NCBI GenBank assembly: GCA_023415145.1
Contig: JAEZLW010000032.1
Span: forward strand, 1-42,362
Source of the DNA: Bacillota bacterium
GTDB lineage: Bacteria > Bacillota > Clostridia > Christensenellales > Aristaeellaceae
DNA length: 42,362 nt
Reading direction: 5' to 3'
Part shown: positions 36,423 through 42,362 of the stretch, piece by piece
How the letters are laid out: every line of letters begins with the position of its first letter
Position numbering within the stretch: the stretch's first letter is position 1
Notes under the pieces: model-generated
Database searches by the model: none
Told to the model about the DNA's origin: nothing
Seen by the model: only the letters and a program-made list of their open reading frames with translations
Translations under genes and position numbers: made by a program

Positions 36423-36486
36423 ACATACACCACTTTCGATATTTTCCACAATTATACTTCTTCCACCAACATTTTTCAACCTTCAG

Positions 36487-37098
36487 CTAATTTGCCTTTT
36501 GTTTTGCATACGGCTTTCCTAATTCAACTTTGCCGATATTGACGATACTTCCCCCAGGTAACACCCATAAAAGCGGATATACCTTTACAAAATCCATTAA
36601 TGGAATAAGTGCTATTTGACTTTGTTGTATTATCTCTTTTGTTATTCTATCTCTTACAGGAACATTCAGTACATGCCGTAGATTTTTCTTTTTACGCAGA
36701 TAGTATTGTCGTAAATCTGCTAATCTTGCTATATACATGCGCGGCTGGCTATACTTGTTTTTAGTTACAGGGTTATCATCAACCCATATTATATAGTCGG
36801 TATCGTGCCATCCCCAGCCTAGTTTACTTGTTAAAATATTACTGAAGGTTTCAAAGGTAAGGTTATTAGTCTTAAAAACCTGCTTTTCAGCTTTAACATC
36901 TATTGTTCCCCATGTGCAAGCTATGTCTGTGCCTTGCTTATCTGCTTTAAGACTATATGGTTTGCACTCTACGCCATTGGATATCAACCAGTTTAATACT
37001 CGCTTTTCAATAGGTTTTGCTTCTTTAAGATTAAGTCTAAAGTCATTTACAGTACCATTTTTAGCAACTTCATAATTATATTCCATTTGTATCATCAT
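36487..37098 (-). CDS. Putative PD-(D/E)XK nuclease-like protein ending at TAG
   Basis: The 203-residue protein contains a pattern seen in restriction-type nucleases: an acidic residue in KQGTDIACTWG, followed by IDVKAEKQVFKTNNLTF, giving D-x(n)-D-x-K. The remaining part, with WGWHDTDYIIWVDD and YIARLADLRQYYL, also recalls that fold. The identification is tentative. The gene stops at a TAG (36487-36489). If that TAG were read, the protein would gain 66 residues of low-complexity sequence out of frame with the next gene before a TAA at 36286-36288, so TAG probably acts as a true stop here. Confidence 0.55.
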   Translation of the reverse strand: MMIQMEYNYEVAKNGTVNDFRLNLKEAKPIEKRVLNWLISNGVECKPYSLKADKQGTDIACTWGTIDVKAEKQVFKTNNLTFETFSNILTSKLGWGWHDTDYIIWVDDNPVTKNKYSQPRMYIARLADLRQYYLRKKKNLRHVLNVPVRDRITKEIIQQSQIALIPLMDFVKVYPLLWVLPGGSIVNIGKVELGKPYAKQKAN

Positions 37099-37148
37099 CT
37101 TTCTTTTTTACATAATAATTCCTTTCATTCCTTTAATGGGTTACGCTG

Positions 37149-37247
37149 TTAGAATATCCTTGATAAAGGCATTCCCCAGGTGTATGCTGCTATCCCTATG
37201 CCTACGCTAAAAATAATAGCTACAGCGATTATCTTCAACTTCTTCAT
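37149..37247 (-). CDS. 32-residue single-pass membrane peptide
   Basis: A short frame starts MKKLKIIAVAIIFSVGIGIA and ends PLSRIF, giving one membrane helix with a positive N-terminus. It overlaps the stop of the preceding small gene as ATGA, and AAGGAAGTG is the likely ribosome binding site. It is too short for any family call. Confidence 0.5.
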   Translation of the reverse strand: MKKLKIIAVAIIFSVGIGIAAYTWGMPLSRIF

Positions 37248-37393
37248 GCTGCCACTTCCTTTCTTTTATATAGCTTTATTTTGCTGACTTCTGCAAAGCG
37301 TTCAATTCGTTTATATTTACCGATTCCTGATAATGTGATATATACGTTAGCTGGATTATGTGCCGGATATACTTTTATCTTTGTATTCTTCAT
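37244..37393 (-). CDS. 49-residue basic phage protein, unknown function
   Basis: The frame MKNTKIKVYPAHNPANVYIT continues to YKRKEVAA. It overlaps the stop of the replication gene as ATGA and the next small gene in the same way, which supports real translation by coupling. It is basic and could bind nucleic acid, but nothing more can be said. Confidence 0.5.
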   Translation of the reverse strand: MKNTKIKVYPAHNPANVYITLSGIGKYKRIERFAEVSKIKLYKRKEVAA

Positions 37394-38250
37394 TTCTTTA
37401 TCTTCCTTTTCATTAATTCAATTATAACTTTGTCTAGCATCTTCAAAAATTCTGCATATGTAGTTACGCAAGAGGAATTATTGTCCTGTGCTTTACTAAC
37501 CCAGAACCGGCTAAAATAAGCAAGTGAAACACAATGCGTATCACAGACTTCTTTTGTTGCTTTGAAACATTGCTGTATGTCTGTCTTTAGTAAATTACAT
37601 GTGCTTACGATATCAGCCATTTCATCTGGAATGCCAGATATATCAATTTCTTCCTGCGTATCATTTAAAACAAAATTAGGTGTACATTCATGTTCCGTAT
37701 TATATGTTCTATTGTTTATATATTCTTGTTGTATTCTTGTTATATTAGGTAGCACACCCGTGCTAGTGCTTCGACACGTTTGTGCTACACCTTCTACCTG
37801 TTCGTGCCACACCTTCGACACATCCGTGCTAGTGCTTATACCTGTTTGTGCTACTGCTTCAGGAAGCACTGGCATATCCGTGCTACTGCTTCCTTCTGTT
37901 GTCATCCAGCCATCTATCATTTTATTGATGTATGTATGCTGTACGTATACCTTACGCATTGTTGTGATATGGCTTCCTTTTTCGCGGCTGTGGAAAGTTT
38001 TTATTAATCCAACGGCTTCAAGTTCAGCAAGATATTTTGTAACTGTTCTTTGCTTAACATTGATACAGCGTCCTAAATATTCATTACTTGCGTATCCACC
38101 ACCGTCCTTAACGCCTTTGCCCAGGTTGTCAAGGATGCTTAATAAAGCTATTTCAGTATGATTGATATAGACTGTTCTACCGTCTACTTTATAAGCCCTG
38201 ACAAGCTGCCACCAGATATAAGGAATTTGACTAAATTGATTCTGTTTCAT
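37390..38250 (-). CDS. Phage replication initiator with winged helix
   Basis: The 286-residue protein starts SQIPYIWWQLVRAY. An N-terminal winged-helix domain follows (INHTEIALLSILDN, CINVKQRTVTKYLAELEAVGLI), typical of phage replication initiation proteins. A Ser/Thr-rich linker (about residues 120-165) follows, and then a helical C-terminal domain that may recruit host helicase. The linker is encoded by the 22-bp DNA repeats at 37757-37891. Because 22 is not a multiple of three, the repeats are a DNA feature, probably the origin itself. AAAGGA precedes the ATG, and TGA is the stop. Confidence 0.75.
   Translation of the reverse strand: MKQNQFSQIPYIWWQLVRAYKVDGRTVYINHTEIALLSILDNLGKGVKDGGGYASNEYLGRCINVKQRTVTKYLAELEAVGLIKTFHSREKGSHITTMRKVYVQHTYINKMIDGWMTTEGSSSTDMPVLPEAVAQTGISTSTDVSKVWHEQVEGVAQTCRSTSTGVLPNITRIQQEYINNRTYNTEHECTPNFVLNDTQEEIDISGIPDEMADIVSTCNLLKTDIQQCFKATKEVCDTHCVSLAYFSRFWVSKAQDNNSSCVTTYAEFLKMLDKVIIELMKRKIKK
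37757..37891. repeat. Iteron array: probable prophage replication origin inside the initiator gene
   Basis: Six direct copies of a 15-bp core (consensus YYYGTGCTASTGCTT, + strand) start at 37757, 37779, 37801, 37823, 37845 and 37877. The first five are exactly 22 bp apart, about two helical turns; the last spacing is 32. Copies 2, 4 and 6 continue with TxxACCTG-like tails and copies 1 and 3 with CGACAC, so the array is a 44-bp composite. A very A+T-rich tract with TATTCTTGT repeats lies beside it (37690-37748) and could be the unwinding element. Confidence 0.75.
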
Positions 38251-38292
38251 ATGTATCTATCCTTTCATCGCGCTATACGCTGTTTTGTTAAA

Positions 38293-38493
38293 TCAAGCTT
38301 CTTTATCGTTTTGGTTTATACGGAATTGCTGTACTGTTTCCCGCAAATCATCCGTACAGATGTATTCCCATGTACGCCTTCCGGTTACGCTAAATGTCTG
38401 CGCAATAGGTGTTATGCCTGCATCAGTCAGATAATCATTAAGCCATGGATTTGAGGTAAAATAGCTTCCAAATTTTCTTAGATTATTAATCAT
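38293..38493 (-). CDS. Small phage protein, unknown function
   Basis: The 66-residue protein starts MINNLRKFGSYFTSNPWLND and continues with GITPIAQTFSVTGRRTWEYI. It is compact, mixed alpha/beta in character, without a membrane segment. AAGGA lies upstream. It sits between the amber tRNA and the replication gene and may be part of the early transcript. TGA is the stop. Confidence 0.55.
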   Translation of the reverse strand: MINNLRKFGSYFTSNPWLNDYLTDAGITPIAQTFSVTGRRTWEYICTDDLRETVQQFRINQNDKEA

Positions 38494-38558
38494 CTTTCAT
38501 CATTCCTTTTGTATAATTAATATAAAATATATCTATAAGCATAATTGCTTATAATATC

Positions 38559-38637
38559 TGGTGCTGGCAAAGAGAGTTGAACTCTTAATGTGTACGGGTT
38601 TAGAATCCGTTGCGATTGCCAATTACGCCATGCCAGC
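38559..38637 (-). tRNA. Amber-reading tRNA (anticodon CUA), probably tRNA-Sup(Gln)
   Basis: The gene folds as a complete cloverleaf. The 7-bp acceptor stem is perfect (GCTGGCA with TGCCAGC), the D-stem GCG/CGC has a GG in the loop, and the anticodon stem is ACGGA/CCCGT with one A-C mismatch at its base. The loop is TTCTAAA, so the anticodon is CTA, complementary to UAG. The T-arm is AAGAG TTCAACT CTCTT, followed by discriminator A and an encoded CCA. The variable loop is short (7 nt), which rules out the long-arm Leu, Ser and Tyr types. Its anticodon arm (AACGGA) resembles bacterial tRNA-Gln. It should decode the TAGs of the late genes. Confidence 0.9.
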
Positions 38638-38641
38638 TTTA

Positions 38642-38675
38642 CCTATAGCGTAACTAGGAGGAATTACGTTATAGG
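38642..38675 (-). promoter_or_regulatory. Hairpin just upstream of the amber tRNA
   Basis: Two 12-base arms (CCTATAGCGTAA at 38642-38653 and TTACGTTATAGG at 38664-38675) pair with a single mismatch around a 10-base loop, ending 4 bases before the tRNA 5' end. It could guide RNase processing or control expression of the tRNA. No clear -10/-35 pair was found upstream. Confidence 0.4.
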
Positions 38676-38729
38676 AGAATATATAATTGTGCTTGTGTGT
38701 ATATTGTTCATGATGTGAATTGTGATGTG

Positions 38730-39074
38730 TTAGTAGATATCATATCCATCGTCTATTTGCCATTGTTTTTCAAGTAATTCATCTAGGCTGCATTCCATTT
38801 CTGCTATTCGCTTTTCCTTGTAGTCAGATAAGACAAACCCACCTGAATTACATCGTAATAAGAAGCTTCCAGCATCATCAAGCAATTTCTTAACTTTGTT
38901 TTCTGGACACCAGGGATTTTCATGGTTTTCGGATAACCAATTACGTTCACAGTATTCCTGCCAAAAGTCTAGCATTGGATGTAATGCCTGTAGCTTTTGT
39001 GCCATGCTTGCCCCATTAGGGTAATAAACTTTATAACCCTTTACCGCTGGAGTATTTATTTTGTACCAATTCAT
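38730..39074 (-). CDS. Phage protein of unknown function
   Basis: The 114-residue protein starts MNWYKINTPAVKGYKVYYPN. It has SMAQKLQALHPMLDFWQEYC and a charged C-terminal helix ending YDIY. It has no membrane segment and no recognised motif. AAGAAAGTGG lies before the ATG. It is the first gene after a long regulatory-looking gap and so is probably an early gene. TAA is the stop. Confidence 0.55.
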   Translation of the reverse strand: MNWYKINTPAVKGYKVYYPNGASMAQKLQALHPMLDFWQEYCERNWLSENHENPWCPENKVKKLLDDAGSFLLRCNSGGFVLSDYKEKRIAEMECSLDELLEKQWQIDDGYDIY

Positions 39075-39705
39075 AAAACCACTTTCTTTCTTGAATCATC
39101 TTCCTTTCATTTCCTTCAATTTGTGATTAGTGTTCCTTCAAAGAAAAACCATATATATACGCATAGAAACACCATCTTTAGCATAGTGCTTGTGCGTCAA
39201 TATCTATTATGTTTTATACTTTCCCTATACTTGAGAATATACAAAAAAGTATCATACAATAATCTATTACAAAAAAACTAGGCAGAAAGTTAAGTGACTA
39301 AAATGCCATTTCATGAACTTTCTGGTAATATTTATTACCACGTTTTGAATTTCGTCACATTACACAATAATAATGTAATGTTTTTGTAATATATTGTATC
39401 AAGGTATACATATACCACTACTTATATATGCGGTCAAAATTCTCAAAATGTGGGATGGTTTCAGACGTTTTTTACATTTTCTCCTATTTGTATATCTGTT
39501 GGTAACATTATTGTAACATATGAACAATTAGTCATGTGTTCGCGTGTTTTCTATTGTTTTGTCTGACCTTCATATAGTGATTGGCAAGGGAAAAGTATTA
39601 GGTGTCAATGAAAATTTTCTTGATTCCCTTCACTTACATATAACCGTAGAAAGATGATAAATTAGTATTGTGAAAAAATAGACTATTCAAAGCATAAAGA
39701 AAGAT
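39075..39705. promoter_or_regulatory. Gene-free A+T-rich region with palindromes (possible operator region)
   Basis: No gene is visible on either strand. A perfect 16-bp palindrome (GGTAATATTTATTACC, 39324-39339), an inverted repeat ACATTACA/TGTAATGT (39357-39364 and 39374-39381), and a direct repeat GTAACAT twice (near 39500) share TGTAA/GTAATA cores. They look like regulator binding sites in front of the early genes. The regulator itself is not in the window. Confidence 0.4.
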
Positions 39706-39725
39706 GCTGCCAGATATCCGGCTGC
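39706..39725 (-). terminator. Probable terminator of the 238-residue membrane protein gene
   Basis: GC-GCC-GAT arms around a short centre form an imperfect stem (one mismatch, one G-U pair), followed by ATCTTTCTTT on the minus strand, about 75 bases after the stop. Confidence 0.45.
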
Positions 39726-39797
39726 ACCTTAATTATCAAAAAGAAGGCTATACTATTAATCTATTTAGTTTTAATTACTTCGTCAACTTTCAAAGGT

Positions 39798-40514
39798 TTA
39801 TTTAGAACATGCTTCATTAGTTTTATCTTTAATCTTATTCTGCATATCAGTCATATACTTTATAGCATTCTTAATTAACTCAATAATTGACTCCTCAAAT
39901 TCTTGTTCTGAAATATCATCACTATTCTTAAATAAATAAGTTGCTTTTTTACCAAAATCTCGTATGTTATTTAATAATAATCCAAACGTTATAATCAATT
40001 CTTTATCCAAGTAATGTTCGTATTCAAACAATAGGCCATCTATAGAATCTACTGCGTTATTATAGGCTTTTGTTTTATTTTGTTCTTCTTCCTCATTAAT
40101 AGGCGTTCCACTCTTGACATGAACCATAAAATTTTTTATATCTCTCATTGCATATAGCGCATTATATGTATAGACACCGAATTTTTCATAAAACTCATAT
40201 TCTTTTTTAATCTGCAAATCAAAAGCCTTACTTCGCCTGGTTATCTTTTCAGAAAGTGTTTGGGATAGTTCATCTGCCGTAGACTGTAGTTCGGCCTTAT
40301 GTGTTTCTATTTCCTTTTGCACTTTTGCTTGTAATTCAGCCTTGAACGCTTCTAACTTCTTGTCAAAGTCTGCCTTCATATCTGCTTCGAATTTAGTTTT
40401 CCATCTCCAAGTAGCAAGGCCTGCTATACCACTAAACCCACCAAAGGCTAAGAAGACTGTAATAACAACAAAAGCTATTGACTTACCTAGTTCAAGCAGA
40501 TATGCACCAAACAT
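39798..40514 (-). CDS. Membrane-anchored coiled-coil protein
   Basis: The 238-residue protein has one N-terminal membrane helix (IAFVVITVFLAFGGFSGIAG), a long charged coiled coil (KKLEAFKAELQAKVQKEIET, then HKAELQSTADELSQTLSEKI), and a helical C-terminal domain. The coiled coil followed by FDLQIKKEYEFYEKFGVYTY resembles other phage and plasmid membrane proteins of unknown role. The ATG at 40514 follows AAAGGCGGTAT, the same box as in the pair at 35023-36422. Function unknown; an immunity role is possible. Confidence 0.65.
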   Translation of the reverse strand: MFGAYLLELGKSIAFVVITVFLAFGGFSGIAGLATWRWKTKFEADMKADFDKKLEAFKAELQAKVQKEIETHKAELQSTADELSQTLSEKITRRSKAFDLQIKKEYEFYEKFGVYTYNALYAMRDIKNFMVHVKSGTPINEEEEQNKTKAYNNAVDSIDGLLFEYEHYLDKELIITFGLLLNNIRDFGKKATYLFKNSDDISEQEFEESIIELIKNAIKYMTDMQNKIKDKTNEACSK

Positions 40515-40560
40515 TGATATACCGCCTTTCATCCTTTGATTTTTTCATATCTGTGCGCTT

Positions 40561-40908
40561 TTACGGAATTATTGCCTATGCTTTATACTTAAACTTATTT
40601 GCTGGCATTTCTATGGTATATCTTTCATAAGTGATTTTCATAGACATGCAGTTTTTTTTATCATATGCACACATTTTAACCTTCCGCTTATGGATAAGGT
40701 AACATCCTAACTCAATAAGTAGATATATTAAGATACTGTACAATAGCCATCCTAATAGTGGAACTATTGCAAAATAGCTTAGTGTCTGCACATCGAATAT
40801 GCTATTAATAGGTAATAGGTTATGTATAATAAAACTGATTAAAGCCGCACATAACAGGCTGTTCAGTTTCACCTTATTAAGAATTCCTGAAGCAAGATTA
40901 TTACTCAT
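40561..40908 (-). CDS. Small two-pass membrane protein with in-frame TAG near the end
   Basis: Two membrane helices (LLCAALISFIIHNLLP and FAIVPLLGWLLYSILIYLLI) are followed by a basic, cytoplasmic tail with two cysteines. In the standard code it ends after 110 residues at TAG (40576-40578). If the TAG is read, it gains QAIIP and stops at TAA (40561-40563), 115 residues in all. Either end is plausible. GGGGG precedes the ATG. Function unknown. Confidence 0.6.
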
Positions 40909-41168
40909 AGGCTGCCCCCTTTTGTATATTCTTTTTAGTATAAAGCAAAAGGCTTACCCAGACAACATAAGTTAAGAAATGTTTAGTAATTGTTATGTCA
41001 AAATCAACCCCCTATCGTTATGGCTATATATACATTTGTATACGCCTTATTAGCGTATGTTGTGGGCAATTTGTTTCCAGATGTATGATACGACATTTGT
41101 GCAGCTTTTCCTACATGGCAATTATGCGCAATGATAAAGAAAAGTGTGCTTTCTGTATTTTACCAAAT

Positions 41169-41197
41169 AAAAACCCACCATTCCTGGCAGGTTTTTT
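41169..41197 (-). terminator. Terminator of the integrase gene
   Basis: AAAACCTGCC and GGTGGGTTTTT on the minus strand form a stem with two G-U pairs, followed by TTATTTGG. It lies about 70 bases after the integrase stop. The remaining gap to 40908 shows no gene. Confidence 0.6.
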
Positions 41198-41263
41198 ACA
41201 CCACTTCTACTCCATATTTTTTTATGCACACATTTTTTATTCTGGCATATTTTCTATTATCTT

Positions 41264-42202
41264 CTATTTCCTTGTTATCGCATGCTTCCGGCTGTTATCA
41301 GCCTTTACCATATCCAATAGATTATGTTCTTCAAAGCCCTCCTGCAAATCCTTGCCCCATATGTCCGCATAATGTGCTGTCATTTGTGGTGACTTATGGC
41401 CTAACACTTTCTGTAGTTTAAACAAGCTTCCCCCGCTGCGAACCCAGGCTTTTGAAAATGAATGTCTAGCTGCTTTACTACCTTTCAAGCTTACACCACG
41501 TTTATGATTATAGTCCTTTATAGCTTGATATAAGCCGTTTACTTTTAGCTGTGTTCCATACACAGAAGGGAAAAGCCAATCTTCAGAATCCGTATCACTA
41601 CGGAACATATGAATGTATAGTTTCAAGACAGATACAAGCTGTTTAGCCATTGGCAAGGCTATTATTTTTCTATTCTTTGTACGGCTTAGTATAATAAGGT
41701 TATTATCAAAGTCAATATCCATCATGCGGATACTACAAGCAGAGGAAGCACGCATACCACCTGCAAAGAATAGGTTAAGCATGCACCATGTACGCCACAT
41801 ATTGAAGCTTTCATTCTTATGCGGTTTCTGTATCATAGTCATAATATCTTTGTCTGTATAGGTTTCTTGTACAATTTCTTCTTCTTCTACAAGCTTAACC
41901 TTAATGTCTCGAAGATACTTTTTATCAACACACCAATTTACAAATGTACGCAAATCACGCAAGTAATGATTGATGCTTTGATTTTTTACACCTCTATTAC
42001 GTAGCAAATTAATGAAACTGTAAATATCAGCTTGTGTAATGCTATTTGACAACATTTCTTCTTTATACCGCTTCCATGAAGTTTGGTAATTTTCGATGGT
42101 TGCCTTTGATTTGTTTAGTGCTTGCTTTTCACTGATGAAGTCTGCAAAGAAAATATCTAGTCCTGTAATTCCTCTTGCTGTGATTTTCTTTCTTCCTGCC
42201 AT
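41264..42202 (-). CDS. int: Tyrosine-type site-specific integrase
   Basis: The 312-residue protein has an N-terminal SAM-like core-binding domain (residues about 10-105) and a C-terminal catalytic domain. The active-site residues are visible: Arg in AGGMRASSA, Lys in SRTKNRK, Arg-His in SKAARHSFSK, His in LGHKSPQMT and the Tyr nucleophile in AHYADIWG. It would recombine the prophage into the tRNA-Lys 3' end. GGGAGG precedes the ATG. The stop is TAG (41264-41266); if the amber tRNA read it, nine residues would be added before TAA at 41237-41239. It contains no internal TAG, so it is readable before the tRNA accumulates. Confidence 0.93.
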   Translation of the reverse strand: MAGRKKITARGITGLDIFFADFISEKQALNKSKATIENYQTSWKRYKEEMLSNSITQADIYSFINLLRNRGVKNQSINHYLRDLRTFVNWCVDKKYLRDIKVKLVEEEEIVQETYTDKDIMTMIQKPHKNESFNMWRTWCMLNLFFAGGMRASSACSIRMMDIDFDNNLIILSRTKNRKIIALPMAKQLVSVLKLYIHMFRSDTDSEDWLFPSVYGTQLKVNGLYQAIKDYNHKRGVSLKGSKAARHSFSKAWVRSGGSLFKLQKVLGHKSPQMTAHYADIWGKDLQEGFEEHNLLDMVKADNSRKHAITRK

Positions 42203-42239
42203 GATGGTTATACCTCCCTATAAAAAATCAATGTGACTA

Positions 42240-42362
42240 GGGCGTGTTTCTAAAATCAAAAGAATGGAAACTTATGCAAGCCAGATGAAAATGCAGCCAA
42301 GATGGACAAACCCAAGAAACCTGCGAGCCAGCTTATCAAAGCGTGTTGCAATTCTTCGAAAT
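42240..42362 (-). mobile_element. 3' end of an IS5-type insertion sequence (transposase C-terminus)
   Basis: On the minus strand the last 30 transposase codons (42272-42362) read IATRFDKLARRFLGFVHLGC then IFIWLA and stop, the typical C-terminus of IS5-family DDE transposases. The likely terminal repeat starts at 42240 with GGGCGTGTTTCT. The element lies 37 bases upstream of the integrase start, so it may have cut off or replaced its promoter. The rest is outside the window. Confidence 0.8.

Larger units (their letters stand above)
29498..42239 (-). mobile_element. Defective prophage with a TAG-recoded late module and its own amber-reading tRNA
   Basis: The element begins at a tRNA-Lys attachment fragment and runs past the integrase to an IS end. 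All genes are on the minus strand. In order of transcription they are: integrase, small membrane proteins, replication initiator, amber tRNA, nuclease-like gene, a tandem membrane-protein pair, terminases, portal, tail remnants, XkdX-like protein, endolysin and holin. It is visibly richer in A+T than the flanking chromosome. The late genes contain 16 in-frame TAGs, while the early genes read in the standard code. Capsid and most tail genes are deleted. I found no CI-type repressor or right attachment site in the window. Confidence 0.88.

Noticed and set aside
37757..37891. CRISPR array
   Set aside because: Repeats are 15-22 bp with no unique spacers of 30 bp or more, and they lie inside a coding gene; iterons fit better.
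38559..38637. Amber tRNA as a tRNA-Leu or tRNA-Tyr variant
   Set aside because: These bacterial tRNAs have a long variable arm; this gene has only 7 nt there.
38997..39281. 94-codon + strand frame in the prophage early region
   Set aside because: Its start is antisense to the 114-residue gene, it has no ribosome binding site, and the rest is low-complexity A+T-rich sequence.
40995..41372. 125-codon + strand frame, considered as a missing repressor
   Set aside because: It overlaps the integrase end, is rich in aromatic and Cys residues, and shows no helix-turn-helix.
42203..42362. Right attachment site of the prophage
   Set aside because: No second copy of the tRNA-Lys 3' sequence was found here; the right end must lie beyond the window.

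Overview
The window is chromosomal DNA from a bacterium of the Bacillota, most likely class Clostridia. The evidence is the gene order rbgA-rnhB-yraN-comM-dprA-topA-trmFO-hslV-hslU, strong AGGAGG ribosome binding sites, a DUF3048 protein, and a giant anaerobe-type acyl-CoA dehydratase activase. Host genes use the standard code, and three of them (the methyltransferase, comM and dprA) end in TAG. I could not place the genus.

Layout. 1-1070: start of glyA (cut by the window edge) and a SAM methyltransferase. 1118-1281: SRP RNA with its promoter. 1381-16984: a long minus-strand housekeeping operon that begins at a promoter at 17037-17065 and ends at a strong hairpin after hslU. A 1376-residue double glycosyltransferase and an alpha/beta hydrolase are inserted in it. 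17139-18714: an ArsR repressor and a cysteine-rich permease with two matching operators. 18818-21879: a DUF3048 secreted protein and a dCache-type diguanylate cyclase. 21898-26653: a 1422-residue two-module activase diverging from an acylphosphatase. 26739-29305: two secreted or surface-type proteins of unknown role.

29498 to at least 42239 is an AT-richer prophage, all on the minus strand. Its left end is a 3' fragment of a tRNA-Lys gene, which is the attachment site. A tyrosine integrase lies at the other side, with an IS5-type transposase end just upstream of it. The right attachment site is outside the window.

The main discovery is that the prophage late genes are written in an alternative genetic code. 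The small and large terminase, portal, XkdX-like protein, NlpC/P60 endolysin and holin carry 16 in-frame TAG codons and no in-frame TAA or TGA. Reading TAG as an amino acid (probably Gln) restores full-length proteins with intact motifs. The same prophage encodes a tRNA with anticodon CUA, which reads UAG (38559-38637). The integrase and two other early genes instead end at TAG, so the suppressor tRNA would extend them while completing the late proteins. This fits a tRNA-controlled switch of the kind reported for stop-recoded gut phages.

Two further points stand out. The replication-initiator gene carries iterons with an exact 22-bp period inside its coding sequence, beside an AT-rich tract, which looks like a lambda-style origin within the initiator gene. 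The structural module has collapsed: half a portal gene is joined out of frame to a tape-measure-like fragment, which is joined out of frame to a tail-fibre gene. Capsid and most tail genes are gone, so the prophage is defective although its recoding machinery remains.
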